Assembly (NCBI GenBank): GCA_905221615.1
Contig: CAJNDT010000136.1
Span: 124,001 to 188,000, forward strand
Source: Symbiodinium sp. CCMP2592
Lineage: Eukaryota; Sar; Dinophyceae; Suessiales; Symbiodiniaceae
Length of the DNA: 64,000 nt
Direction: 5' to 3'
Below are positions 22,266-33,439 of this stretch, piece by piece. The notes beneath the pieces are model-generated. The model had not been told where the DNA came from, made no database searches, and saw only the letters and a program-made list of their open reading frames with translations. Both the position numbers and the translations under genes were made by a program. Within the stretch, counting starts at the first letter, position 1; each line of letters opens with the position of its first letter.

Positions 22266-24750
22266 TGATCGCCTAGGTAGATTGCCCATGTCGGTTTGCG
22301 GTCATAGTTCTCTAACTGAAGGTCTTTTCAGGAACCCAAAAGGAAGGGACCCTCAAAACGACGCTACTGTAGGCAACTACCCAAGTACAGATTCGAGCAT
22401 CGGAGCATGGCCTCCCTCGGAGTTCCTTTCATGGCGAATGCACAAAAAGGCACCAACCCACAGCAGGTCACTTTCCTACGTGTTTGGGCTTTCGGGATTC
22501 TGGTGGGTTCCTTCGAGCTACAAACAAACCCACAACCAAACCCAAGGAGCAGATTGCGAACGAGAGAAGTTTCCAAGCGAAAAGGGCCCTTATTCTAGGA
22601 TTAAAGCACCATCACTTTAAGGATTGCCCCGTGAAGCTCCCCCGGAAGACCTTCGGGAGCCGAAAGGACGATTGGACCCGGGTGCTTACGCGCTCGACTT
22701 AATCGAAGTGCCCCTACACCCAAAGACTGAAGCTCAAGCTAAGTGTCCCCAAAACGTAAACCTTCAACCCATCGATAGGCCCTAAGCCTTAAGCCCTAAG
22801 CTCCGTTGAAGGGCTTTCATCTGAGGACGTCAGCCGCCCTATTGTGACCTTCTCTGCAGTAGCGGGGATATTCTGGTTCTGCTCACATTCCGAGTCCTGG
22901 CCGCAGAATCTCAGGGCTTCAGGTGTCGCTTAACCGCTTCAGGGAACTTAAGAGGTTAGTAGTATAGGGGTCATATAGGGGGATTAATTTAGCGGGGTTT
23001 AGGGAATCAGGCCTTCGGGCATAGGGTTTAGGGCATAGGGCTTAGAAGTAATCCCTTCAACCGGCGATTCCTGGAATGAAAAGCGAGCCGTCAAGAGCAC
23101 TCCCTGAAAGAAGAGTAGAAGGCCACAGAGGGGAGTCCTGAAAGATTTGTTGCTCTGTTTCCCTGCTCGAGGGAAAGCGAGTCAGTGCTTGTTTGGAGCC
23201 GAGGGCCTGTGATGAAGATTTCATCTGTGTGGATAGTTCGCTAAATGCTTTTAGGGTCCATTTTGTAAGGGTGCCGTACTGTTTTGGGAACTTAAAGTGG
23301 GATCCCAATTTAGCGAACTACCATAGAGACCCAAGAACGCCAGAAGAGTCCCGGGCTCGGCTTGTTGTTGCCGCTAGCGGTTCTGAAAAGACTTCGAGAC
23401 ACTACAACGCCTGTAACAAACCGCCTGAATTTGGGAACAACCTCTACCCCATGACAGCCCCAATGCAACAATGGCGAACACCCAACACGCTCTATTGGGT
23501 AAGGCCCGTGACCCCCTGTGAAAACCATGAACAAGCCTAGCTCATTGTTGGGATCGGATAAAAAATTATATTTTTATTCCTTATTGGGTTTAAGTACCCA
23601 TAAAAATGTAAAATGTTACCCAACTACGACAAAGAAGCGGGGGTCCTGTTTATTCTGCAGAGCGCTGTCGACCCCGAGCCGTGCTCTGGATGTGCTTAAA
23701 CCTCACTTGGAGGTTCATGGGTAGTTTTAAGATCCCCTCAGGGTGTAAGGGGGGGGGGCTTGGGCGGCCATTTTAGACCCCTCATGGTGCTATTTCCTTA
23801 GGAACTGCAGCAATCCGGAAAAAACATTTTAGACCCTATGCTGGCTATGGACTTGCTCTGTGTTGGCTATGGATCTGCCCTCTAAACCTGGGCACTGGAC
23901 CAAGCTGCCAAAAATTCGCATAATCCCCTTGCTACTGCCAGCCGAAGTTAAAACCCTATTTAAGTGGTTTGATCTAGCCTAAAATGGGTGGGTGCAAGCT
24001 TCCGCAAAACTAAAATGTAGATGTAACTAACATGGGTTGATATATGGGCTGTACGAAACGGCATGCGTGCTTGCGACTGTGCGAGTGTGCAAGCACGCAG
24101 CGACTGGGGAGGGGGACTTCAGACCCGGCTCTGCAGACCAATTCGGCCGAAGGTCTGAGGTGCTCCGCGGAGCAATCCAGACCCCCGGCAGGGTCAATCC
24201 AGACCCCCCCAAACATAGTAACTTCGCATACAAAACATGCAGACGAAACGACACATCGTGAGTGCACTCCTTGCTGTGACCTGTTCCCTGGGACTGGGGT
24301 GAAGAATGTGCGGGGATCCTTGTTTCATTATTCAGGGGGCCCACCGAGTTCTGGAACAATATCCCTGGGAATACTTACCTGATTTTACCTACTGCTTGGG
24401 GGGCCGGGCTTGAACATGGAAGCTTCCCGGTGATGCAGGGGGGAGGAAAGGCATGCGGTAGCGAGCCATGTTAACGTGCGCGCGGGTCTCGTCGCATCTC
24501 ATCGCCATCGGTCGCAGAGCACGGGAAGCCATGGAAGTAGCACGGTGCGTGCGGCTGTACAGTCTTCGTTTACATCATAGCTGTCGCGCAGCATATGGTG
24601 TGGTCCGCGCTTTGGGTGTCGCCTTTATTCTTTGTGCTTCCCATACAATGCGGGGCACGCATTGAGAGCAGAGGAGGGGGCTGCACCCCTGTTTCTTACT
24701 CAGGCAAAAAGGTGATATAAAGAGAGAGAAAGAGCGAGAGACAGGCACAG
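22266..24750. other. Intergenic, one small inverted-repeat element, no gene recognised
   Basis: Moderately GC-rich unique sequence. Contains the inverted-repeat element at 23234-23320, a solo terminus of another element at 23704-23730, and recurrent TTTTAGACCC motifs near 23770 and 23825. Short ORFs on both strands show no known domain. Confidence 0.4.
23234..23320. repeat. Short terminal-inverted-repeat element
   Basis: TAGTTCGCTAAAT at 23234-23246 is inverted exactly at 23308-23320 (ATTTAGCGAACTA), 87 bp end to end. Size and structure resemble a miniature inverted-repeat element. Only one copy was noticed in this window. Confidence 0.6.
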
Positions 24751-24754
24751 AACC

Positions 24755-26125
24755 CCTCAACCCATAAACCCTAAACCCCAAACCCTGAACGCAGAAACCC
24801 TGAACCCAGAAAGCTTGAGCCCAGAAATCCAAAAACCCAAACCCCTGAACCCAGAAACATCCAGAAACCGTGGACCCAGAATCCCAGAGACCCTATACCC
24901 CGAAATGACGGCTCCGGGCCAGTAGGCAATAAGACTATGCTACAGTTTGCCCCGGCACCCATAAATCCTGAACCCCAGCAGCCCTAAACCCAGAAACCTC
25001 GAATGCAAAAACACTGAACTCAGAAACCCCGAAGCCCGAAAACGCAGAAACCCCAAACCCCAGAACCCGGCAATCCCAAACCCTGAACCCTGGAAACCAG
25101 AAGCCTCAAACCCAGAAACCTTGAATCCAGAAACCCTAAACCCCTGAAGCGAACTTCACTCGTGACCACTCCGGGCCAGTAGGCACTTCCTAGTAGCGAC
25201 CCTGCACGGAAGCACAAAAGCTGGGCCGCGACCCGTTCCCCCCCACCTCGCTTCCCTGAACGGAGCCCGGGCCGCGGTGGTAAAAGAGCGGTCTGTCGGG
25301 CCCGGGCTCGGGCTCTGGAACGAGGGGGGGGGAACGGGTCGCGGCCCAACCTTTGTGCTGCTTAGAGCAAAGAGTCTCATCATCTGCTGGCCCGGAGCAG
25401 TCATTTCGGGGTATAGGGTCTCTGGGTTCAGGGATTCTGGGTCCAAGGCTTCCGGGTTTAAAGTTTCAGAGGGTTTTGAACTGCGGGTAAAGGGGCTTGG
25501 GCCGCGTGTGAGTGCGTGTGTGCATGCGACTCTGTATGTGCGTGTGTGCGCGGCAGCGTTGAAGATTCTAGGGCTTGCAGGGTTGAGGGTTTGGGCTCAC
25601 TCCCTCGTTCACTCACTTCCCTCGCTTACTCACTCACTCACTTCTGGAATCGTGAGAGCGCCCTTTTGGGGCTTGGAGTTTTTGGGTTCTGGAGTTCTGG
25701 GCTCAGAGGCTTTGGGTGTAGGGTTTCTGGGTTCAGGGTTCTGGATGTTTGTCTGTTTCAGATTTCTGGTTTCTTGGTTCAAGGTTTCCTGGTTTAGGGT
25801 TTTTGAGCTTAGGGTTTCTCGGCTTAGCGTTGATGTGTTTAGGGGTCCAGGTTTTCTAGGTTGTTTAGGGTTTCTCGTTTAGGCTTTCGCGATTTAGGGT
25901 TCCGAGGTTCGGGGTCTGTGGGTTTAGGGCTTCAGGGTGCAGGATTTCTGGATGCAGAGTTTCTGGGTTTCAAGGGTTTGGGCGGGGTTTACAGTTTCAG
26001 GGTTTGTTGGTCCGGGGTTCCCCGTTCCTGGTGTAGGAGTTTAAGGCCTTGCTGTTCCGGGTTTCTGGGTTTAGATGTCTTGGGCTTCTGGGTTCAAGGC
26101 GTCTGGGTTTAAAGTTTTGGGTTCT
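24755..26125. repeat. Large imperfect palindrome of telomere-like DNA
   Basis: The left side (24755-25150) is CCCTGAACCCAGAAA-like; the right side (25410-26125) is its complement in orientation (TTTCTGGGTTCAGGG). The inner arms are unique and well matched: 25214-25256 pairs with 25317-25360 (AGCACAAA..GGGCCGCGACCCGTTC), and 24881-24925 pairs with 25390-25432 (CCCTATACCCCGAAATGAC). The centre is GC-rich, near 25285. Confidence 0.8.
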
Positions 26126-28129
26126 CACAACATGGCACAACCAATTACAGCCAGGGTATCATACAGAATCCGAACGTTCTTATTCGTCCAAACAGTTTGG
26201 GACAGTGCCGCGCTGCTTTGGTTTGGGGCCAGAACCGAAACTCATCAGTGCCATTGACTGCCGGCATCGAGCCGAAAACCACACATGTATCTTGTTGTTG
26301 GGATCTCTTGGGGTCTGAATTGTGTTTTGGGTGCGGGTCTGGATTGCTTCGGCGTTTTGAACCACGGCACCCGAGAATATGCTATCCAAACCCAGCGAAA
26401 AGGTCTGGATTGAACGTTCCCGAGGCAAACCCCCAGAAAGTTGACCCTAAATGGCTCTTCGGGCGAAGCATGGCGAAGCTGGTTGCTTGTGTGCGTGATA
26501 CAGTTTATGGCGCGCATATACGGACAACTGGGTGTAAGCCCGAACGAAACTAAACTAAAATGGGTTCCGGCGGTGTAACCCCCCCATTTCAGTCTCCAAA
26601 AAGGAAGGGGGGAACACGATCTAATCTGCTGATGCAGGCTGATGTTATGCTTCTTCTGAGCTCCTGCGGTCTGATCCTTCGCAGCTTGCAGCCGACATTA
26701 ACACCGACATCCAAGAATCTTTGCTAAGGGGTCTGAAATGGGAAGCCGGGAAGGGTCTAAAATGCCTAAAGACCCATTTCAGACCCCTGATGCCCTGACC
26801 CTGGAGGGTCACCATTCCAGACCCCCAGCAAACTGAGAGGATGTTATAAGTGCGGTGATAAGTAGGGTAACGATAGTTGTAACCCCTATTACGGGATTTA
26901 TAACCCCACTTATAACTACCCATGAACCTGCAAGCACAGCTTCTCAGGTCACTGGAAGAGCTTGCGTCGTTTCGGGTGTTCGTTGGCTGAATATAGGGGC
27001 CTTCATAATCAAAACAGTGTTTTGGGGGGTCGCTTATACTGTAATTCGATAAGGAATCTTATACTATAGCTCGAAAGAAGAACCCCCAAAATAGTATTGG
27101 CTACGGCTACATTAATTGATATGGGAAGGTGCGGCGCGCTTGAAGAGATTCTCGGCTGCTGAGCGGGATTAGGAAGATGTGAAGTCGGAGTTTTCGGGTT
27201 TTAGAGGGTTGTAAGGGGTTGTAGAATGCTTGGGGTTTGAAGTTTGGGTCATATATGAAGTAGGGTTTGGGGGGACGGTTCAAGGACTTGTGGTGGTGGT
27301 GGTGGTGGCGGTTTCGGAAGAACTGGCCGTTAAAGCTCATGGTTTAAGAGTTTGGGGTCTGGGATTTACGGCTGCTATCCAAGAGTCGCAGCTGCCGCAT
27401 CCCTGAACTCCAAAAGGCTACTGACCCCCGGACCCATCTGCCCGAAGAAGCCTCTCAACTTCTCATGCTGAGGTCGAGTGGCAGGGAGTTGTTGAAGACG
27501 TCCTGCCACGGATACAAAACATCTTGGTGAAAATAAACTTCCCCAAGATGTTAGTGATACCAGGATGATAAATTATAAGTCATAAACATAATAAATGGCG
27601 TTGCACGTTCCGGCAGCCCTACCCTGCATGTCCGATGCTCCGACAGGCATGGGGTCCGGTTGTGAGGGAGCGCTCTCGAGGCTGGGGATGCGGGACTTCT
27701 TTCGTCTCCTGCGACTGTCCGAGGATACGAAACTTGAAACTTGTGCAGAGGCAGCCGGAACTGAGGAGGGATGGTCTAGGGTTCGAGTTTACTGATTGCA
27801 AGCCCCCGAATCGATTTGATCAGAGCTTGAAATGAAATCTTCGACTAGGGTTTCGGAGCAAATGTTCTGCTATTGCTATCTTTGCTGCTAACTTCTCGGC
27901 CAGGCCTGCACCACCGATATGGAGGGGTCGTTCGGAATCATTGCACCTGCAGACGTTCTCGCTCCATTCGCAAGCCGGAGGACTTCATCGACATTCATCA
28001 CTAACTAACTCAAGACAAAGATGACCCGGAAACCCACAATACGGTCCACGAAACTCAGCTCTCCGCGGGGCTTACGATGCAGGCAAGGCTTATGAAAGCA
28101 ATAGCTTCCCTATGCGACTCCCGACCACT
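26126..28129. other. Region 3' of the channel gene: hairpins, no gene recognised
   Basis: Contains a perfect 15-bp stem (26728-26742 with 26773-26787), a solo terminus of inverted-repeat family 3 (26899-26934), a degenerate inverted pair of G-runs and C-runs at 27020-27095, and a (GGT)n run at 27290-27309. No exon assigned; the channel's terminal exon could lie here. Confidence 0.4.
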
Positions 28130-28281
28130 CAGGGCAATATGCAAACTCCGTGAAGCAGCGACTCCGCAATGCCCACATCGTCAAGAACCTCAAGCACCCA
28201 GGCCCCCGATGCTCTTCTTTGTCTATCCACGGAACCTCCTTTGATGAAGTTCAAGATCGTGAGCACCTCCTCGAAGAGGAC
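28130..28281 (-). CDS. Channel exon: post-EF-hand helix, possibly terminal
   Basis: After acceptor CAG|GTC the frame reads VLFEEVLTILNFIK and stays open to TGA at 28130-28132. In this channel family V-E-V-L-F-E-E-V-L follows L-D-I-W-R-M-E-T-K, and the preceding exon ends exactly there. The true 3' boundary is uncertain: a GA or GT donor around 28238-28245 could end it earlier. Confidence 0.65.
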
Positions 28282-28547
28282 CTGACAGAACCCTTCTCAT
28301 CCGAAACCCCAACTAGGAGTGGACCCTTTCGTTGGAGGGATTTTTGCAAAGTAGATGAGCCGTAACCGGGCCGTAACCGCTGTGGGTTCAGGTCAAGGCA
28401 TGCCCAAGCTGTCGGACGAAGTTAGATACTAGTTCTGCAGGTTACCATGTAGAAAACCTGAAGGCCCTAAACCCCGCAACTCCCAAACCGCAAAACTCTG
28501 CACCCTGAACCCCTCATGTCGGCAACCCGAAACCCACTGCCACGAAC

Positions 28548-28583
28548 CTCCAGCTTTGTCTCCATTCGCCAGATGTCCAGGGC
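28548..28583 (-). CDS. Channel exon, 36 nt: C-terminal helix
   Basis: Encodes ALDIWRMETKLE between acceptor AAG|GCC and donor GAG|GT, phase 0 on both sides. AAGGC occurs at both ends of the preceding intron and AGGT at both ends of the following one. Confidence 0.8.
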
Positions 28584-28899
28584 CTTGAGAAGACGTCAAG
28601 CCACGGATACTCTGACTCTGACTCTGACGTCCATGTTTGGGGCCAGGGGTTTAGGAATTAGGGTTGCAGAAGCCTTGGAAGGAATAACGCCGAATAACAT
28701 TCAAGGCTGTGCGTGACGCAAAGACGCACCTATCGCAGGTTTTTCCCTTAGAGGCTGAGTATCGTAAGGTAAAATGGTTGACCTTTGCAATTGTGGTAGG
28801 ATTAGATACCGAACTCCCACAAAGTTAAAGCTTACCTACTCAGCTTTTAAGTTTCCTCTCCACCAGCCCCCAGGATGGCCAACGACGGGTGCTGCGCGC

Positions 28900-28928
28900 C
28901 TTCGCGCCACCCCGGAGGCGAGCGGCAC
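28900..28928 (-). CDS. Channel exon, 29 nt: end of second EF-hand
   Basis: Encodes the end of the EF-hand exit helix: the split Gly codon, then AARLRGGAK. Acceptor CAG|GT, donor AAG|GC. Phase 1 entry matches the preceding exon and phase 0 exit matches the next. Confidence 0.8.
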
Positions 28929-28969
28929 CTGAGTTCGGGGGCTCGGGATACTTCTGTCAATCTGCCTGT

Positions 28970-29152
28970 GTGTGTGTGTGTGCGCTTATGTGTGTATGTG
29001 CGTGTCTGCATACGTGCACACATCATGCATGCATGCATGCAAGCACGGATGTACGTAGGTAGGTGTGTATATGCGCACACACGTGTATATACATATATAT
29101 ATATATATATATATGCGTGTGTGTATGTATGTATGTATGTATGTGCTTGTAT

Positions 29153-29199
<47 letters not shown>

Positions 29200-29345
29200 T
29201 ATGATTATGTACATATACATATGGCATGTATGTATGTATATATATATCTATAGATACATATATATATATATATAGATACACACATACATATTTGTATGTA
29301 TAAGGATGGATGGATAGATAGATAGACTATCAGATAGACAGATGA
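28970..29345. repeat. (GT)n, (AT)n and tetranucleotide microsatellite
   Basis: TGTG, TATG, ATGC and ATAT units alternate, with pure (AT)n at about 29092-29114 and 29156-29195, then GATA/GGAT units to 29345. It lies in the channel intron between the exons at 28900-28928 and 29551-29593. Open frames here are repeat artefacts. Confidence 0.9.
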
Positions 29346-29550
29346 AACCTGTGTAACGCAATTGGGCCGCGCATTGCATGTCAAGGTTCGCGCTCCAACA
29401 GATGATCAAAAAAAGCGTTCATGTCTGAAGACTTAAGGGCTGCAGGTAGGGGACAGTCTGCACTGATCCTTTGGTGCGACAGCTGTTACGATTCGGGTCA
29501 AGGGTTTTAAGCAGCTCGAGAAAGGAGTCCCAGATTGCCGAGACCGCCGC

Positions 29551-29593
29551 CCTCGATGAATTCGGTCAGCGTAATTTCGCCGTCCCCATTGTC
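29551..29593 (-). CDS. Channel exon, 43 nt: second EF-hand loop
   Basis: Encodes DNGDGEITLTEFIE plus one base of Gly. With the Leu from the previous exon the loop reads L1-D-N3-G-D5-G6-E-I8-T-L-T-E12: calcium ligands at 3, 5 and 12 are present but position 1 is Leu, so binding may be weak. Acceptor GAG|GAC, donor probably GC (GAGG|GC); a GT donor six bases further is the alternative and would add two Gly. Confidence 0.85.
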
Positions 29594-29991
29594 CTCGGAG
29601 CTGGAGAACCAACTTGCAGCTTTTGCCAAACCTTCGCCCCTGCATGGGTAGTTCGCAAAATTGGTGTCCTCTGTAGGTTACGTACACAAACAGCACGGCA
29701 ACCTTCTAACACCGACCTTCAAACGCACCCTGATTTAGAGGAACCGTAATGGAGACCCAAGGTTTCTGAATCAGGATCCTGTAGGACCACGACGACAAAG
29801 GAGGACGACGAGGAAGAGGGCTACCTTTACGCCACCGCCACGACGAAGGCATACACCAGATCTCGAAATCCTCCTGCCCTTTTTAGACCCCGATAGGCAG
29901 CAAAAAGAAACCCTGAATCCGGAACCCACAAAAAAGAGCCCTACCCAACCCGCTAAACCCTGTCAGCAAAAGAGAAACCGAGCCAGGGGAC

Positions 29992-30052
29992 CAAGAACTC
30001 AAAGAGGCTCAGCAGATCGTGATACTCCAGCTCCAGCTGGCTCATCCAGAAC
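29992..30052 (-). CDS. Channel exon, 61 nt: inter-EF-hand helix
   Basis: Encodes FWMSQLELEYHDLLSLFEFL after a split Lys codon. This phrase between the EF-hands is, from memory, one of the most conserved parts of dinoflagellate EF-hand channels. Acceptor AAG|G, donor TTG|GT, phases 2 in and 0 out, agreeing with both neighbours. One of the two clear GT donors in the gene. Confidence 0.9.
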
Positions 30053-30829
30053 CTTAGGGCTCAGTTTGGGGTTCAGGGTTTGGGGCTTAAGGGTGTTGTT
30101 GCTAGGGCCATGCGCGCACTGTGAACGAAAACGCTCTCTAAGGCGCCAACTGAAGGCTTTTTGGGGTCTTTGCACGCAGGCCCGAAGAGTACATTGTAGG
30201 TTGGGTTGGTGAGGCTTGGAGGTTCAGGTTGGCGGCTTTGGGGTTTACGGCTTTGTGCTTAGGGTTTGGGGCTACTGGCTTTCAGGGTTCAGGCTCAGGA
30301 AGTTTAGGCTTTAGGACATCTTCAGTGTGTTCGGAGATTGGGTTTCTGTTGTTGCGTCGCATGCTATCAAGGGGCTCCCGGATTCTTTACCCCTCAGGGC
30401 TATGAGGGGTATCAGGGCTTAAGACTTGTCGGGGTTGGGCCGGGGGCCTTTCAGATTTAGGATGTTTGATCTCTTAGTTTATGCTTGCCGAGAGGATGTC
30501 GCTTGAGGCTTTCAAGGTTAAGGCTCGACTGTTCAAGCCGAGGCCCCTTGGGCTGAGGAGTGGGGTTTTAGGGTATAAGGAATGGCGGAACTCTTCTTTC
30601 GATCCTGTGTGCACAAGTTTAGAGGACTGCAGCGGCCGCGCTGCTTGAATATACACCTCTGCGCGCTTGTGCTTGAAGGCTTAAGTGCACGACAGCATGT
30701 GCGCATGTGCGTATGTCCACGCAGTCTTTGTCGGTCCCCAGAGCCCGAAACCCGTAAGCCCTAATGCATCCAGGCCTGCTGAGGGTGTTCCCGAATATAC
30801 TGCTTGGTATCACATATTGGCACCGAACA

Positions 30830-30960
30830 CGTAAACCCTAAACCCTCAACCCCCTACATAAAGCCCCATAAACCCTGAAAACCTAAACCCTATAAACGCT
30901 ATTCACCCTAAACCCCTAAGCCCTAAACCCCTAAACCCCTAAACCCTAAACCGCCATGAC
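30830..30960. repeat. CCCTAAA-like block
   Basis: Dense CCCTAAACCCCTAAA sequence directly 3' (in gene sense) of the channel exon at 30975-31009. Confidence 0.85.
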
Positions 30961-30974
30961 TCCTTCCAAGGAGC

Positions 30975-31009
30975 TTCAGCTTCGGGGACTTGACCAGCTT
31001 GGAGAACTC
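30975..31009 (-). CDS. Channel exon, 35 nt: exit helix of first EF-hand
   Basis: Encodes EFSKLVKSPKL and two bases of Lys. The leading Glu supplies position 12 of the first EF-hand loop, which would otherwise be incomplete. Acceptor CAG|GAG, donor AA|GC, phase 0 in and 2 out. Telomere-like repeat abuts its 3' side. Confidence 0.9.
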
Positions 31010-31035
31010 CTGGTGCGGTTTGGGGCTCCGAAGAA

Positions 31036-31164
31036 CTTACCTTTGGCTAGTAGGGAATATTACCCTATAGGTCCCTTTAAAGGGGCCCTTAAAGGAACCC
31101 TTATGGGGTAGAATTATCACTACTATTACGACCATTCTTCCATTCCCTACTAACCAAAGGTAAG
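31036..31164. mobile_element. Inverted-repeat element family 1, copy a
   Basis: 129 bp between CTTACCTTTGGCTAGTAGGG (31036) and its inverse CCCTACTAACCAAAGGTAAG (ending 31164). The interior is unrelated to a transposase. The same termini bound 53200-53291. Fits a miniature inverted-repeat transposable element within a channel intron. Confidence 0.75.
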
Positions 31165-31565
31165 ACAACACGGAGGATATCATGCGAAGCTGAGTTATAC
31201 AGAGACCCCTGGACAGCCGCAGAGCAGTACTCCTGTTGGTATTTGTTGTTATTGGTATTAGTATACCCTCACGGTGATGATCATGGATTTTACCGTCGCC
31301 CCAGGAAGGACCCCCGCTTCCAGTATTTGCAGCTTTATTTAAGTAAGGTTTCGGGTTTAGGGGTGTAGGGTTTGGACAATGCAGGGGTTTAGGGTTTAAT
31401 GCTGCCTGGGTTTATGGAGGCACGGGTTTTAGGGCCAGGGTTGAGGCCTCAGAGGGACGGGAGACTACGTCGGCTTCACAACCAATAAACCCTATTGGAA
31501 TCCTCCATCGAAACCCTTTCAAAGCACCCTTTTGCGGCTGGGTCTCCCTGATCTCAAAGCACCCT

Positions 31566-31665
31566 ACTTGGAGGTTCATGGGTATAGTTGCAAGTGGGGT
31601 CATGAGTTTCCGAATATGGACCCCACTTATAACCTCCACTGTTAGCTACCCATGAACCCCCAAGT
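31566..31665. mobile_element. Inverted-repeat element family 3, full copy
   Basis: Begins ACTTGGAGGTTCATGGGTA and ends with its near inverse TACCCATGAACCCCCAAGT; inner arms AAGTGGGG and CCCCACTT also pair. About 100 bp. Related termini occur at 23704, 26899-26934, 31974-32006 and 35252. Confidence 0.75.
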
Positions 31666-31793
31666 AGACCCTAAGATCTGAACCCTAAACCCTAAACCCC
31701 AAAACCTTAAACCCGAAACCCCTAAACCCTCAACCCCTAAATTCTAAGAAGCGCTACAACAGCAAGGGCCTTGAAGAACCCTTTGCCAAGCGC

Positions 31794-31850
31794 CTCCAGG
31801 TTGATCGCGCCGTCGCCCGAGAAGTCCATGGTCTGGAACAGCTTCTTCAC
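31794..31850 (-). CDS. Channel exon, 57 nt: first EF-hand loop
   Basis: Encodes VKKLFQTMDFSGDGAINLE. Loop D1-F-S3-G-D5-G6-A-I8-N-L-E11, with position 12 Glu supplied by the next exon, gives a canonical calcium-binding EF-hand. Acceptor CAG|GTG; donor GAG|GC, phase 0. Reading through the donor gives a run without the required position-12 Glu, which supports splicing here. Confidence 0.9.
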
Positions 31851-32828
31851 CTGGCACAGAAAGGGCCCCACTTAAAGAGGGATCTATAGGGACTCTATAA
31901 GGGTAGAGGGTGAGGGCCAACTCCCTGCTATTAGGGATCTACAGGGATGCCATAAGGGTAGAGGGTAGGGCCTACTTGAAGGTCCATGGGCAGTTGTAAG
32001 TAGGGGTTTCAAACAGGGCCTGAGGCTTAAGGCTCAGGGTTTAGGGTGTAAGGGTGCTGACGCTTGTTTCTTCTTTCAACATATCTGGCACAAACAACTG
32101 CTGCATCTAAAGCTTCCAGGTGTGCGGCTTGTTTAAGGTTCTCTCTCTCTTTCTCTCTCTCTGCCAGTGGTCTAGCAGCGCCAGGCAACGCATGGGGTTT
32201 AAGAGTGGCACTTTAACGGAGCCTTTAGCCCTACACCCCAATACTTATTGCAACCCCTATAGCAACCCTTAACTCCGAAGCCATAAACCCGAGACCCGAA
32301 ACTTCTCTTTCCTATGTGTTTCAACCTTAGACCCTTGTTCGGTACAAGATTTTACTTTACAGGCTTAAGGAAACACATTGTTCGCACCAAGGCGCAAGTA
32401 ACAGGTGAGTCAAGTTATAAAGCTAAAAGAAACGTAGGCCCTGTCAGGTGCCCGCCACGGTTGTTTTCCGTCTCCCAGACCCTTGGACCCTTGCCTCCCA
32501 GACTTCGTTTGGGCTTACGGTTTAGAGTCTATCTGGGTTTAGGGTGGAGATCTTCTGGCTTCAGGGCGACGCTGTCTGAAACCTTCGGGCTCAACCCCAA
32601 ACTAACTTCAAGCAACTCTTCCTTTGGTGGTTTGTGGGCTAGGATACAACCCTAAACTTCAACCCAAACACATGTGAGGTTTTGGGGCTTGCGGCTGCGG
32701 GCTACTGGTCCCTAAACCTCAACAAGCTAAACCCTAAATCCTGTTAAGCCCTAAAGCTTTTTAACACAAGCCCTAAGCCCTAAACCCGACCCTTTCGAAT
32801 AACCGCTTCAGATCTATCCGCACACGGC

Positions 32829-32852
32829 CTTGTTCGCATAGAGGGCAATGTC
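32829..32852 (-). CDS. Channel micro-exon, 24 nt
   Basis: Eight codons, DIALYANK, between acceptor GAG|GAC and donor AAG|GC, phase 0. It fills exactly the gap between the E-K-E-K and V-K-K-L-F segments of neighbouring exons; the expected family sequence there is D-I-A-x-Y-x-x-K. Confidence 0.8.
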
Positions 32853-33123
32853 CTCACATTTCAGAGCAGGGTATAGGAGAGCTCTGAACTCCGTCCCGAG
32901 TTCGGGGCTAAGGGCGACATGCTGTTAACTAAGTTTACGCTCTCGCAACTCGACATATTCTGCGGTCAGGCAGACCTCAAGCTAATGACCTCAACTAGCC
33001 CGAAACCCCAAGCCCTACCCTATCAAGGCAGAAGCATACACTGCAAACAAGGAAAGCCTTGCACACCCCAAAAGCCTATGTACATCCCCGCTTACTAAAC
33101 CCTAAACGCATCATTTGCCCGTC

Positions 33124-33168
33124 CTTCTCCTTGTTCTTGAAAGCCAGCTCCTCGTCGGAGCTGGCTGT
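33124..33168 (-). CDS. Channel exon, 45 nt: linker after S6
   Basis: Encodes TASSDEELAFKNKEK between acceptor CAG|ACA and donor AAG|GA, phase 0. T-A-S-S-D-E-E-L-A-F-K is a family hallmark between S6 and the first EF-hand (from memory). One of two exons whose acceptor is not followed by G. Confidence 0.85.
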
Positions 33169-33439
33169 CTGGCCACAAGGCGAGGAGAGCGCTGAGGCTT
33201 TGGAGGCTTCGGAAATTTGGGTCTCGAACCCTATAGGACCCGAATTGTAGGATTTGTTCAAGGATATTGAAGCTTGAGGCGTAGTTAAGACTAGGGCTTT
33301 TGTGGCTTTCTTTGTAATGCAAGTCTGGAGAGGGGCGGCGCAGGGCTTCGTCTCGACGCGGTCAATCCTTGCCTTCCTCGTTTCTGGTTTGGGGCCTGCC
33401 CTGTATGTGCATGGCCCGGGTTTCACGTGTTCAGTTGCC

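Noticed and set aside
25277..26112. Gly/Phe/Leu-rich proteins (GFLGSGF-type repeats)
   Set aside because: Translation of TTTAGGG-like and CTGGGTTCAGGG-like DNA; any frame of these heptamers gives such peptides.
27430..27500. Possible terminal channel exon after GTGGCAG|GACGTC
   Set aside because: The same sequence with small changes occurs in intron DNA near 28590-28610, so it is probably a repeat.
31770..31850. Single EF-hand exon extended to 31770
   Set aside because: The extension removes the position-12 Glu; the GC donor at 31793 joins the next exon and restores a canonical loop.
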